Shown here piece after piece: positions 22,973-36,248 of a stretch of 64,000 nt of DNA (the stretch's first letter is position 1; every line of letters starts with the position of its first letter). The translations under genes and the position numbers were made by a program. The DNA is from Pisolithus tinctorius (taxonomy: Eukaryota > Basidiomycota > Agaricomycetes > Boletales > Pisolithaceae): assembly GCA_024663395.1 (NCBI GenBank), contig JANFAH010000003.1, positions 2,604,001 to 2,668,000 on the forward strand, read 5' to 3'. The notes below the pieces were generated by a model. It did not search any database. It had not been told where the DNA came from and saw nothing but the letters and a program-made list of their open reading frames with translations.

Positions 22973-25078
22973 TTACGAGGGCATCCCGCGAATGCGTTCC
23001 CTGTAAGCACGTTCGAGTTCTTCGAGGTCGGAGCAAATCCAGCGGCTTTTTAATGCTTCGTAGACCGTTGCTCGCTTCCGAGGGTCGGGAACAAGGAGGT
23101 CGCAAACAAGACGTTTGGCTACAGTTTTCCCGAGAGTTTGAAAGAAAGACCGGGTGTCGATGAATCATAGCGTCATGTCAGAGATTCGCGAGATCCAATA
23201 ACACACAGTGCATCGCCGGGACAAGCGTGTACCCACCCTCTTTTAAAGGGTCCCATATGACCTCGCAAAAGGTAATGTTTCCCTCGAGAATTCGTTGCTT
23301 TGTTCGTTCGTCGCGAATGTGCGAACCCTGTGACCAGCCGGTGCCAAGGCCGTCCGAACCTACCTCTTCCGAAAACGAGGAGTCTTCGGTACCATATAGA
23401 GAACCCTCAAAATCAAATGGATGACTGCCTCTGGAAAGAACACAGGTCAGCACGGGGTAGAGTGGAACAAGTGCGCTTGGTCGAAACGAGGCGACCCACG
23501 AAAGCATAGCGAAGATCACGATGCCTGTGCTCCAGCAGTCTGCAGGCATTCCCACGTAGCCCAGATCAGGGCAGTCCAGTGCACGGACAGCCTCTGGAGG
23601 CAAGTAGGAAATTGTACCGCAGACATGCAGGGTCTCCTGGAATGCCTTCGGACGTGCTAGACCAAAGTCCGCGATTTGTATGCGCGGATATGGACCGGGG
23701 GTATGAAGAAGAATGTTTTCCGGCTAGACGTAAAAAGGTCGCTCAGGAGCAAGGTATATGTAGTAGCCGGACCGACTTTTAGGTCTGCGAAGGGAGGGAA
23801 GTGAGCAAGGTATGAGACGTGGGAGACGCGTGCATACCCCGATGCGAGATCATCCGATCATGCAGGTACTTTAAGGCCTTGAGTAGCTGATACGTAATAT
23901 ACTTGCTTTCGCCTTCGCAAAGGCGGTGCCGGACATGAGTAGTGATGTAGGTAAATAAATCACCACCGGTGGAGAGTTGGAGCATGATGTATAGGAATTC
24001 CGAGTCGGATTCGACCGCATATACCCTATTAATGTTCGGCTGTCGTGATGAATTTAAATGGATGTGTGGGGTGGGTGGGGATAGCTGTGCGACGTACGTG
24101 ATGCAATGCCATTAGCATGGTAGCCTCCTTCATGTCTTTCTTGAGATCAGAACCTTCTTTCCTCCTAATGATCTTGCACGCAGCCTGCCGGTGCGCAGAT
24201 GTATCGATGGCGAGATGAACAGTGGCGTAACTACCCGTCCCGAGGCAATGTGGTGTGATAAGATATCGACCCATGTTCTAAGGGACTCCATCGAAGATTT
24301 TTGCCTGGTATGGTTAGTCAGCTGCAACGTACCTTGATTGATTGAGGTGAGGGGGCAAGGAGGGTCGTACGCCTGTCTGGGAGACACCTCCATTTTTGGA
24401 CGCACTGGAAAGCTAACGTCACGTCAGGCAAATGGACTAGGTCATATTTGCTGGTCTACTTAGTGAGGCTGGGATTTTGATCATGTCTCCGTGCATGACG
24501 ATAGCGGAGGTCTTGCGAATTTTATAACTGTTGATGACGACGCCGTTAGTCGACATGTCCTGTCATGCATGGTTGTACGGCATCGTGGGGAAGCATAATG
24601 GAGGAAGCTGAGAGAATGGTACCTGGCACGAAATGAGAATTGCTCCCGCGCTCGATTGAATGCTGGGAAGAATGAGCACCCTATGGGTGAGACTGAACAA
24701 ATACTGACGCATATATTTTGCAATGCAGGCTGGAGACGACTATGTCTGGGATGACGTACGAGCTAGCGGCGGCGACCAAGAGTAGTATGTCAGTTAATAT
24801 GCACGTCCTTGCTAGTGATGATGCATGGCAACCAGATGTTCGGATTCCTGCCTATGAGGATAGGTTTTCCAACACTCAGGAGAAGTGCTTTGTGGAAATG
24901 CATCAGTACGGGGCTCGGTAAATGCGGCGTTTTGGACACCTTCTGTACGTCCGTCACTGGTGGTGGTGATGAACTTGGCGCATACATCTGGGGATGTCAG
25001 AGCACAAGCAGAGGGGGAAGGAACAGATGGAACTGGTTGGGTTGGGTTGTCGAGGATGGCGTCTGTGCTCTGTTTCAT
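22973..25078 (-). CDS. FHA-domain Ser/Thr kinase (Chk2/Cds1/Mek1/Dun1 type)
   Basis: Starts at the ATG at 25078 (MKQSTDAILDNPTQPV; note one TQ site). Splicing rebuilds an FHA domain: SVGKPILIGRNPNIC joins SYVIPDIVVSSLHCKIYA, then GAILISCQ joins DMSTNGVVINSYKI. After QSIK/NMGRYLITPH the kinase begins: GTGSYATVHLA (Gly loop), ACKIIRR (Lys), HRDLKPEN (catalytic loop), ADFG, CGTISYLPPE and ADCWSTGIVIF. The end is AKRLVCDLLVPDPRKRATVYEALKSRWI...RERIRGMPS (stop at 22973). The HRDLK codons are split over three exons, the middle one only 8 nt (23777-23784). FHA followed by a kinase is the layout of DNA-damage or meiotic checkpoint effector kinases, which bind phospho-Thr partners and relay ATM/ATR signals. 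Which paralogue this is cannot be told by eye. Confidence 0.86.
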
Positions 25079-25784
25079 TGTCGTGTCTCGACACGGTCGC
25101 TGGACTTGGCGCGCTCAGCGATATGAAGAGAACGCGTCGCAGGTCACGTGCTGCTGTATGGATCATGTCACGGTACGGTATTCTGTCCAGGTAAATCCGC
25201 AAGTGAAACGACGTGTACTGTCATGATGGACGTCGTGGAAGAACTCTGCACTGCCCCAGGGTTGATGAAACCTTGGAGGTCGGAGCGAGGGGAAGAAGTG
25301 TTCAGGCTGCTTTCTCATATGTCCTGACGAGGGGAATGTGAGACCCGCTTGGCTGCGCTGCATGAGATGAGGATGGTTGAATCGAGTTCACGAGGACGGC
25401 ACGCGAGCACTGGCTAGCGACAACGTTCGTTTGATGAGATTCGATACAGATATTGATATTCGTGCAGAGAGTGTCGTTGTGTGACGAGACGCCGAGCGGG
25501 GCAAACAGTGATAAAGCAAGTGAATCGGACTGCTCCAGAGCAGTGTGCCATCGACACTCTCGACTGCATCAACGCCCTCCCAGCCATTCTACTTTATTCT
25601 TTAGCATTTCGTTTTTTTCTCCCCTCGAAGCCTCTCTGAACAAACCTGGAACGTCTACTCAATCCGATAGCCGTCCCCAGCTCACATTCGTCGCTGTTTT
25701 GAGAAAAAAAACACGCCCTGCGCTGTCCAACACTACCCTACGTAGCCAGCCATACCGTCCATCCTCGGAACTAGAACTCGTAGA
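25079..25784. promoter_or_regulatory. Divergent intergenic region between the FHA kinase and kelch genes
   Basis: About 700 bp between two divergent starts. Short frames on both strands overlap each other and none shows domain-like sequence. A T/C-rich stretch (TTTCGTTTTTTTCTCCCC, about 25607-25626) lies about 160 bp upstream of the kelch ATG and may belong to its core promoter. Nothing else stands out. Confidence 0.35.
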
Positions 25785-28700
25785 ATGTCCTTCTTCTCGA
25801 GGAAGAAGCATCCGAGTGCTTCACAACTTGTCTCCAATGTGACCGTTGCTCAGACTCCCTCCCAGGCTCTTGCTCAACTCGCTGCCAAAGATACTTCCCA
25901 GCAGGGCAGTTCACCCCGCGAAAACGATGCGTGAGTGGTAGTATTGTATTCAGTTCTCTAGTCGTTGCTGAGCCTCGCATCATCCATTGTTCACTCTCCG
26001 TTCAATGTCTAGAACTGCCGGCGGACCTGCTTCCTTGGCGCCACAGCAACGGCAGCAACAAAATCGGAACGGCAGCCCTAGTATCATCCCTCAACCATCT
26101 CAACCCCATCCGCAACAGCAAGGAACACCTCCCTCCCAGCAGCCCCAACCCACCCAACAACAACCCCAACAACAGCCCCAACCTCAGCAGCCCCAACAAC
26201 GCCCTGCCTACCCGTGGTCTGTACGCCGCCTCCACCTCCCACCGCCCGTGGTCCTTCCCAAACCAGGCGTCGCGCCCCCAACTACGCCTTCCCCTCCTCC
26301 GTTCCCGCGCTACGGTCACGCTCTTCCGGCGACCGCCACTGCTGCCGGTGAACTGTACCTCTTTGGCGGCCTTGTGCGTGAAGCCGCCCGTAACGACCTG
26401 TACCTCTTCTCCACGCGTGATCTGAGCGCAACTCTGGTACAAACCACCGGTGAAATTCCCACTCCCAGAGTAGGCCATGCAAGCGCAATTGTAAGCAGTG
26501 TATTAATCGTCTGGGGCGGGGACACCAAGACAGACCCGACGACTAACTCGGCGGAGAAACAAGATGATGGGTTATATCTGCTTAATCTTGGTAAGTGCCG
26601 ATATCACCGACTTTCGATGTCTTATGTGATGGCTGGTTGACCGAACTAACCACACCGTGCAGTTTCGAAGGAGTGGACAAGAGTAACAATGTGCGGTCCA
26701 TCACCAGCTGGCAGGTACGGCCATGCTGTTACCATGGTTGGAACCAGGTTTTTTGTTTTTGGAGGTCAAGTGGATGGAGAGTTCCTCAATGACTTGTGGT
26801 CATTTGATCTCAACACTCGTAAGCTTCGACTGGTTCCTGTGCTGTTCGAAGAACTCAATTTCTTTTGGTTATACTAACCTGAAAAATCCGCTGTTTGTCC
26901 GCTGGATAAGTGAGATCCCAGACACAGTGGGAGCTTTGTCAGCCTGCGGGCTCCGAAAAACCTGCTCCGCGGACAGGTCATATCTGCGTGACGCATGGTG
27001 ACCGAATTATCGTGTAGGTTGTCTTCTCCTGCGGTTATCTAGTCTCCGACCTGTCCCCTCTCTAGGTTCGGTGGGACTGATGGTCAATATCACTACAACG
27101 ATACTTGGGCGTATGATGTTAACTCACGCCGCTGGACGGAGCTCCAGTGCATAGGATTCATTCCGTCACCGCGAGAGGGCCATGCAGCCGCCGTAGTGGA
27201 TGATGTGATATACATATTTGGTGGGCGGGGCGTCGACGGTAAAGACTTGGGGGATTTAGCCGCATTCAAGATGAGCAGTGAGTTGACCATTGTAGTTTCG
27301 CAGTCGAGATGAGGCGCTATGCGGGCTTCTGGGGTTGAGTCCACGGAGCTGACAAGGTTTCTGCAGATCAGAGATGGTACATGTTTCAGAACATGGGGCC
27401 CGCTCCCACTGCCAGGTCTGGTCATGCCATGGCCTCGATGGGGAGCAGGGTATTTGTTTTGGGCGGAGAATCATTCACCCCCGCAAGGGACGACGACCAT
27501 GGGATCGTTCACGTACTTGATACCAGTGGGTCTTCGTTGTTCTCGTTTCAGGCACGTTCCTGACGAATGTTGGTTGCAAAATATTTTACTATTCATCACT
27601 GCGACATCCAGAACATATCAAATATCCTGACGCCAATAAACCCCCCGCGAATCCTAGCCTCACTGCTGCCGTTGCTCGCAAAACAGCGGTCTCCCAACAA
27701 CCACCTACCCAGCCTCCAGTACAATCGCAGTCCCAAGTACAACAACATGTTGCTAATGGCTCTCGTGCTATGTCACCAACGGGGCCCGGGACCGCAGACG
27801 TTGATGATTTACGTACTGCTGTTTCACCACCTGGCGTTCGCCCTGGGACTCGTACCCCGAATGGAAGTGTAATTCAGGGTACTCCCGGGGTAACTAGCAT
27901 GGCCGTGAATGGAAAGGTCAAGGCACCGACGAGGCCGCGTCGCGATGATGACGATGTTACAGGAACGGACGATGGGCATGGGACGGATACAGTTACCACC
28001 TCCGATCTCGGCGTTTCTACTGCGCGTGCGCCATCGCCGACGGAGCCTCAACGCGCGCGGAGTCCCACGTTGCTCAGTACCACTGGACGCGCGATGTCGC
28101 CAGTGAGTGGAGGTGCCTATCCACAGCAGCGCCAGGCACATCAGGCCGCCCCATCCATGACGAGTGTTGCCATGAATTTGACCGCTGGTCTCTCGGCACG
28201 TAGTCCATCTCCAGTTGTGGACAGAAGCAAGTCGCCCCCGGACGGCCTGATCCAACCCCCGCCATCCGGCTCTTCGCACGCGAACGGTTACGCCCATCCC
28301 CATCATACTCACGGAGGGTCCAAACTCGGCTCCACGGGGAATGTCGCAGCTGACCTCATCCGCGACTACAAGGCCAAAGAGATCGAAGTAGAGGTGTTGC
28401 GTAAGCGGGAGGCGTGGATGAAGACCGCCCTTCTGAAGGCACACAGGAATGGGTTTGTCCAATTTGATGAAGAGTCGATTGAGGCGGAGGGACTCGGCCT
28501 TGGTGAAGATACCAGCGATGACCAGCGTAAACTGGCAGATATGATATTGAATTTCAAGCATTTCAAGACGCAGATGCAGGTACAATCCGCTTGTTCTTCG
28601 CTTCCGCGGGCCTGCTAACTTAAAGTTCACCAGATGCTTCTCGCAACTCAGGCAAGAGAGGCTTCTGACCGTGTGGCAGATGCGGAGCGGATGAAGACCG

Positions 28701-30837
28701 GTGCAACTCAAGAAGCTGCATATTACCGTGCAAAGCTTACCGCCTGGGAAGCGAATGCGCCCATTGACGTAGCTCGCGTCGAGCGGGAGCGCGTTGCTGA
28801 CCTTGAACGACATCTAGCTACGCTCTTGTCTGAGCAGAATGTCCTGCGTCGCAAGGTGGTCGAAGCCACTGATTCGTTGGCTTTGCAGACAACATTGCTT
28901 GAACAGGCGGAGGCGCGCGCGGTGGATGCAAATAAACGTGCTGACACTTTGGAAGAATCTCATGAACGACATACCCGTGCTCATGCAGAGCTCCAGGATC
29001 GTCAGGTGCTTTTAGAAGCGGCTCTTCGGGAGCACGCGGATCGCCTCGCCTCGCAGACATCACTCTTAGAACAGAAAGAAGCTGAATGCTCGCAGGCCAA
29101 GAATCATGTCCAGGAGCTTACGCAGTTCCAAGATCAACATATTCGTGCATTGGAGCAAGCCCGCGCTGCCGTTCAAACTGCCATGTCCCGTTCAGATGAA
29201 GTGGATAGCAATCATCAACGCTCCCGCGAACGAATCGCCCAACTTGAGACAGACCTGGTCGAAGTGAAAGGCGACCTTGAGGCCCGCACGTTGGAAGTCG
29301 AGTCATTACGAGCCCGTTTGGCGGAGGTGGAGAATTCGTGGGCCAAGTCCCGTGAGGAGGCAGATGCCTTCAGAGCTCTAACGACTGGTAGCCTCGGCGA
29401 ACTTCTCGACTCCCATCGCGACCTAAAGACTGATGAGGACCGTCATGCTCGTGGCTACGCAGAGAAAACCGAGGCCATGGAGACGGAAGCTGCGTCACTG
29501 CGCAGGATCCTCAAAGAGGCATCCCAGAGGGTGGAGGACGTACAAGCAGAACTCAGTGAAGAGCGTCGCCGAGTACGAGAAACAGAGTCCGAGCAATTAT
29601 TCCTCCGTTCGCAAATTGTTGGACTTCGTGGGCAGCTATCTAACTCCCTCTCTGATAACGGGCGTTTGCGAAAGGAGTATACAGACAAAGAGGCGGAGCT
29701 TTCGGAGGCACTGAAGGAAGCTGCAGACGCCAATGTTCGACTGGCGATGCTTCGCAACTATCTCGCGGAAAATGGAATCAGCCCTGACCAAGATGCTCCA
29801 GGCTCAATCAGTGATAACTCGGGTAAGGTAGCTGAGCTTGAAAAGCAGCTGGAAGAACGTATCCGCCTTCACGAGAATTCGGAACGGGAGCTAGCTCAGG
29901 CGGTACGCCGGACACGCGATGCAGAAGCTCAACTCAGTGCTCTTACGTCACAATTAGACCGTACGCATTCCTCTCCGCAAAACTCCATGGTAGAGAACGA
30001 TTCCGCGATCGCTCGTGCTACTGAAGCAGAGCGCAAATTGGAGGAAACCGAGCGAAGCTACAAAACAAGGATGCAGCAGATGGAAGAGGACTATCAGCTT
30101 GCTGTCCACTATTTGAAGTGAGCTCGATACACTCTGAAATGTATGCATTGTCTTACTGGTTGTCCAACAGGGGCACCGAGAAAATGATGCGGAGGATGAA
30201 AGATGAACTGACGAAGCAGAAGGCCGCGAATTCTACTCTTCAGGCAGAGCTAGACGCTGCACGAGGTCGATCAAGTACGGAGCCTGGTTCTCGAGCGCGT
30301 GTCAACGGCCGGACCACACCATCGGACGACAGCCATGATCTCCGCTCCCAACTTTCCGAGGCTCAACAGTATTCCCAGCGATTGTCAACTGAGAATAAGG
30401 AGCTGCGACAACGCATAGAGTTGCTAGAGAAGGATCTAGTCTCGATGAGGGAAAGCTTTATGATGTCTCAAAGAGAGTCGGATGACCGGTACTCGCGCGT
30501 CGAAGAACTGGAACATGAGATAGAAAGGCTTAATGCCACATTGGCGATATACCGGAAGGGTTCGGACGAAACAGCCGTGGAGCAGCTCACCATGGAGAAC
30601 ACGAACCTGAAGAGGGAGAATGAGCAACTTTCGCACAAAATACATCTGCTCTTGGAGGTCGACCAACCGCCATTCAACAGACCATCAAGTATGTCCAGTT
30701 CAGAGAATTTCGAACACCTCTCGAACGAGTTAGATGATTGGCAACGACAACTCGCCAGTTCCATGAGTACGCGCCGACCCTTGAGTGGAATCGAGTCGCC
30801 ACCCCATGGACACAGTCGGATAAACTCTCGATCATAA
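25785..30837 (+). CDS. Kelch-repeat and coiled-coil cell-polarity protein (Tea1/Kel1-like)
   Basis: Starts at the ATG at 25785 (MSFFSRKKHPSASQLV) and ends HSRINSRS at 30837. A Gln/Pro-rich N terminus is followed by about six kelch repeats at roughly 26290-27560: YGHALPATATAAGELYLFGG, GHASAIVSSVLIVWGG, GRYGHAVTMVGTRFFVFGG, GHICVTHGDRIIVFGG, REGHAAAVVDDVIYIFGG and SGHAMASMGSRVFVLGG. A Ser/Pro-rich linker leads to a coiled coil of about 700 residues (28340-30760), dense in Leu, Glu, Arg and Gln heptads, broken by short introns at 28580, 30118 and elsewhere. N-terminal kelch plus C-terminal coil is the Tea1/Kel1 plan: a cell-end marker carried on microtubules and anchored to formins. A polarity role in hyphae is inferred. 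Kelch repeats carry the usual GG and spaced aromatic residues. Confidence 0.9.
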
Positions 30838-31023
30838 CATCATTATAGTCCTAGGTGATACTATACTCGGTTTGTCTATATATCTGTTATACCCACACTG
30901 CTTAGTTTCCTCATCATCGCACGCTCGTTTGGATTTCGTTCTCATGCTCGTCTTGTTCGTTGTTGACCTTTACTAATATATATATTTATACGAGCAACAA
31001 GTCATCGTCCAGTTGAGATATTA

Positions 31024-34000
31024 CTATGATGCTGCCGCAGCTCGCTGTGTCCACTCAATTGCTCTCTGTTTCACGGTAGCAGCACCCTCGTCGTCACCTA
31101 TCTTGTGCTCGAGGTTTAACCACTTCTTGAAGAAGGACCTTGGTGAAGTTAGCACGAGATGGAAGATCAACCCAAAAAAATACGTACTTGGCCTTGTGGC
31201 TCGTCATCTTGATGGCGAGAACACGGCCGAAGATGTTCCTATGTTCAATTGAGTAACGTCACTTTCAGCTTCAAGATGCACCAAGTACCGCAAGTGTTGG
31301 ATATCCTCTTGTTTTGCTTCCATGTCCATGTAGATAGACCAAAGATCCCACCGTTTGGGGTGCGAATCCACGATACCTTCGAAGATGGTCCTACCACGCT
31401 CGGGATCCCCGAGCTTATATTCCATTTGCGCGAATTTTGATATTGTTTTGATATCTGATATGCGAGAGTATGAGCAAGGTGACTGGAATATCGGTCCCTC
31501 TACCTACGTTTTTGCTTGTCTAAACTTTGCAAGGAACGCGGGAGCAATTTGCGAGCCTCTTCGAGTTGTCCGCGTCGCAGGTAGTGCTCAGCGAATAATG
31601 TCCACACTTTCGAGCTTTGCCCAAATTTCTTGCACGTCCGCTTGTATTGCTCCTCAGCTTTCTGTGTAAAGGTAAGCAAGCAAGTTCCGCGCACAAATTT
31701 CTGATAGCAAACCTCGTATCTTTGGCTATCTTCGAAAATAACCGCAAGTCGTAGATGGACCGTTTTCGAGTCGTTATGTCGCGCTGCATCCTTGAAGACC
31801 GCTTCCATCGTCGTGTCTGAACCGTAAGTGTTCTCTATATTGAGTAAAGCTATCCAAACGTTGAGCCTCTCCTGTTCCTCGCGGAAGTTAATAGTCTGGA
31901 CTGCACGTCTGCCGATTGCCCGAGCCTTGTCTATCTCGGACATCTGCAGGTAGAAGGACATGTATTGGATCCACAGGTAAGAGGAATTGGGAGACCCCAA
32001 TAACAGCCTTTCAAAATCAGCAGAGGATTCGGGAACCTTGGTGTGCATATCTGCGGTCAAGTCTTGTTGGATTTCTTTCCGCTTCCTTCTCCTTCGTTTC
32101 TTCTTCCTTGACTCGGTTTCGTCCTCACTACAGCTTCCAGGCCCGGAGTCCTCTGATATCACATCCCCGGAAAACCACTGGAATCCTTCGAGTTTGAGAG
32201 GGACCTGCCTCTTCTGACTCAAAACGGACGGTTCCTCGGGTTGATTCTCGATACTGATACCCCGCTGATCGTCCCCGCCATCGTCTTCAGTGGCCTCTTC
32301 CAAGTTCTCTTCCGTAGATTGGTCGGACATGTGGCTAGGGTCGTTCTCTTCTTCTATCTCAGCTTCACTTGCAGAACTGCCATCTCCTTTCAAGCTTTGA
32401 TCATCTTTGACCTCTATATCCTCATCCCCCGCGAAATAAGATGGCTTTAGGCCCAGCGACAATTGCTTCTTTTCTGAGTCGAGGGAAAGGATGATGGCCC
32501 TGACTCTATCGCCTTCCCTGAAAGTACGCAGCGCGATAGTTACATCCGCATCCTTGTTGTCAGATAGCTGTCAAAAGTGTTGGCGGACGTCGTTGGCAAA
32601 CACAGCTAGAACACACCTGCGACTTGTGGCAGAGTCCCGTAACCTTGGAACCATCGATCGCGATGAAAAGGCCATATTGCTCAATACGCTTCACCTTACC
32701 CATCACCTTCTGACCTTCTTGTAGATCATTGAAAGTTATCATCTTTGAGTGGTTCCTTGCTAAATCACCCGATTTAAACGTCATTTCAACTTTCTTGTTA
32801 TCGACGTCGACGCTGGAAAACCATGAGTTCTTCGAGGGGTCGGTTCATCAAACACACGTACCTAAGTATCCGGCCCTTAACCAATTGGTTGGTGACAAAA
32901 CGACTTTTCCAATCCTTGATGTACTGCAAATGCGTCAGACACGCGTGTACTTCAGTCCGTATAACCTATTTACCTCATCAAAAAGCTCCCTGATTTGAAC
33001 CCTTGCATCGATGCCACGACCAATCGTAACGAAGAGGCCATGTTCAGACACGCTCTTAATGAAACCTCTGATGGTGTCGCCCATCTTCAAGTCTTCAAAA
33101 CAACTTAGCTCGCGGTCCACTGGCGGATTGGCCGAGTCTGGAGAAATTTTCGACGGTCGGGTGGATAGTGTCAGATGACTGGCGCTTTCATCAATACCTA
33201 TGACTACCGCTTGCAAAACAGAGCCCACAGCGGGGAAAGGATTTCCAACTTCATAATCATCGCAAGCATCCGTAGGGTGGAAGGAGCCAGTGATGCGCGC
33301 CGATAATTTAACCGTAGTTCCAGAGCGGCCATGCCCAGTCACCCTTCCGCGAACGATTTGGCCAATGGCAACGGTATCCATGGACAAACTAGTTTTGGGT
33401 TTTGTTAACGACCCCGGCTTGCCGCCGACAACAACAAAACCTTCTTCCACCGACGTGACCACAAGGGAATCTATAATAGTGCCCGGCTTCAATGATGTTC
33501 TAAGTTCTGGGACGGTGGTTCCGCGGATATTCGCCAGTGTAACAAAAGAAAGATGAGCACGAGCTTCAGATGGCTGTAGACTTAGTATGATGTTGGCTTT
33601 TTGAAGTTCTACGACAGCGCCTTGAACGGTGTCGCCGACAGAAAGACTAGAAACGTCGGTGACGGCTGGGCTAAAGGCAGACGTTGCTTGTCGTATGCTT
33701 GCGACAATACGCCGAGTATCCTTGCGGACGGCAATGATACGCTACTTTCGTAACTTTTCCAGGGGTAAAGGCGTCTGTCAACTTCGCGCCAGTTTCACTG
33801 CACGTACGAATGCTTGAGTTAAGCTCAATGTTCGTGATCGCTAGAACTAACCTTGCCTCGGGGGTGGGAATTGTAGCCTTGACATTGTTGAAGAATTCCA
33901 CCTTCAGTCCCTTTTCTGAAACTGCGAAAATGACCCCATGGGTAACAGCGCCAATTTTGGCATCTTCATAGGAAGTCAGGATTGGTTGGGTAGTATCCAA

Positions 34001-36089
34001 AAGCGTCCTTTTAGTCGTCAAAATAACGCGGTTCCGCTCCGGTTCAACAGTGAGTACCTGAAACATACATAGGCGTTGGTTGGTAATATATACATCATAA
34101 GACTTCATGAGACTTACCCGGCATTTGATACTCGCTCCAACCTTGAATTTCTTCGCGGGATATTTGAGCGGTACGTCTGCGTAGTGGTTAGGCCATATAA
34201 CGCCATCCAATCTCTCGGATATTGATACGAAAACGGCGGAATCTGTCAAACTTTTCACTGTCCCCTTGATAACTTCCCCGACTCGAATATCCCCAACCTG
34301 TAGGAACTTCTGCAAGAAGACCGATGGCCGCAGAGAAAGTTGGAGGATCCCGTCAAACATGTGATGACCAATCACTCTTGCCTTGTGCAGAGTGGCGATT
34401 TTCCAATGGCCTTGAGGTCCCAGAAAGGGTAGGCGTATGTTCATCTGACACTTGGGATATCTACAGCTTGTTCGGTCAGAATATCAAAGAGACGAGGGTC
34501 GTGGCTCACGTGTACGAAACCATCCACGGTCGGTTGTACCTCCACAAGTAAACCCTGCTCGGGCTCCACATGTCTGACTTTCACTGAGTCCAAAGTAGTG
34601 CCGATCGGGAAAGCATCAACCAAAGAATACCCATTCCAAGTCAACTGCGGCGGATTTTACCCCGAGAGCAAGATGATGATCGGAGAGTGTAACGGAAAAT
34701 CGGGGCGGCGACGTCCCGGGAATGTTATATAGTATCCTGGCTTTTACTCTTTGGCCCACCTTGGGTGTTTTCTGTGTCCGCGACTGGTGATATTCATCGG
34801 CAGTTGCATCGAAGAACCCCAGAATTTGTAAGCCAAGACCGTTGGCTGTTACTGCAGTAACCAAAGATTGAACCAGCATTCCTGGCAGCACCGAGGTTAC
34901 ATCGCTAACCTCCGACACCTAAATCGCATCAACAATACCGGTCACGATGAAGATATGCCTGTGCACACCGATGTAGCAGCTAGTGTCTTTGAGTCAGTGG
35001 TGACATTGCATGTTCTTCCATTAGGCAGACAAGCGGAGCACAACGATATCGATAAGACAGCCGATCCGGAATCTTTCGTCAGAACCCTCCTTGTGTGCAT
35101 CCCTAAAGGATAAGAATCCTGACACCCCAGAGATACCAAGGTCTAAGATATATCCATGATCCTCGATGCTTTGAACCGCAGCGGACATAGTCTAACAACT
35201 GTCATGATTAACCGGCTTTCGTCAGAGACTCCTGTCACATACGTAGCCATCCTTCAAGTCCTGACTTGCGAACCCCAGCATTAACCTCCTCGGGAACAAG
35301 ACTGAGCTCCACTCGACGACTCGCCCTGACAACCTCGTCGCGCGAACGCGCGAGCCCCGTTAGGTCTGTAGTTCCAGGTGGGTGCGCATTTGTTACCACG
35401 CAGCGTACATACTGTCCTGGATGGAACAGCTCGGACAAATCTGGCACATTGTCGGCTACCACGTCATCATCTGATTCGCCAGAAGCATCACTTCGTACAT
35501 CCATTGACTCTAGCAGTCGACTAAGCTGCGACGTGATTTTTGTAATGGGAACGTGAGCGACGAGTTGGTTGGGTAAAGAGACCACAAGCGCAAGGGGTTG
35601 GACGGAGACAACCTGTCCGAGAATTTTCATGCCTGGCACCATACGCTACGAACTCAATGTCAACCCACGTCAGGCGGGAAGAGAAGTTCTACTACCTTGT
35701 AATTGAGATGTTCAATGCGTAGGCCTTCCTTCTTGGAACCTTCAGGTTTGAGTTCGAGTTGGGACTTACTCTTCTTCCGATTCACTTTGGGCTTCTTCGC
35801 GTTATGAATTCGCCACGGTTCGACAAAGCATATCATCTGTTTCACTCACAGAAAGCAGTCCCTTGTCTACTTCTTTAATAGCCTCCGCCCGAATCTCCTT
35901 CTCCTCAAGAGCGGTCAAGTTAGTTCCCCCACCACGAGGGAAATCCACCTCCTCCGCCATCACCGTGGAATCCACTGGAAACGAATCCTCGCCTGGATAT
36001 TTTTCATGCGACTTTCCTGACGATCCTTTGGCTTTCTTAGCTTTCCGACTAGAGGTGCCGTCTTCTAGTGCGCGCTTTTTCCCTGTCAT
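31024..36089 (-). CDS. RRP5: rRNA biogenesis protein Rrp5 (PDCD11)
   Basis: Starts at the ATG at 36089 (MTGKKRALEDGTSSRKAKK) and stops at 31024 after IEWTQRAAAAS. The N terminus is Lys-rich and nucleolar-like. It is followed by a long tandem of S1 RNA-binding modules, e.g. VPGMKILGQVVSVQPLALVVSLPN, VGDIRVGEVIKGTVKSLTDS, GDTIRGFIKSVSEHGLFVTIG and LQEGQKVMGKVKRIEQYGLF. An acidic, Ser-rich spacer (about 32090-32400) and a C-terminal HAT/TPR helical region follow (FERLLLGSPNSSYLWIQYMSFYLQ, AEQYKRTCKKFGQSSKVWTLF, RWDLWSIYMDMEAKQ). Rrp5 is needed for both 18S and 5.8S/25S processing: its S1 repeats bind pre-rRNA spacers, and the TPR end serves 40S assembly. Many short introns interrupt the frame. 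The start is divergent from PRP11 159 bp away. Confidence 0.92.
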
Positions 36090-36248
36090 GTTGATGGTAT
36101 GGTGCCAAGGAGTGCAGGTCCTAATATCAAGCCCAAACTTTTTCTGACGGCGTGCTGCATTCCAAATCGGGAAGCTGAAAACTCGTATTATGTAATAAGT
36201 ATTCTGGGGAGTCCTCTTGTCCTGCAACTTCTCTGTCTGAAAGACGAT

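Noticed and set aside
26002..26488. Long antisense frames opposite the kelch gene N terminus
   Set aside because: They mirror a Pro/Gln-rich coding region; the plus strand has a real start, splice sites and kelch repeats.
27824..28813. 329-residue minus-strand frame
   Set aside because: It is a shadow of the Ser/Pro-rich linker of the kelch protein, with no domain.
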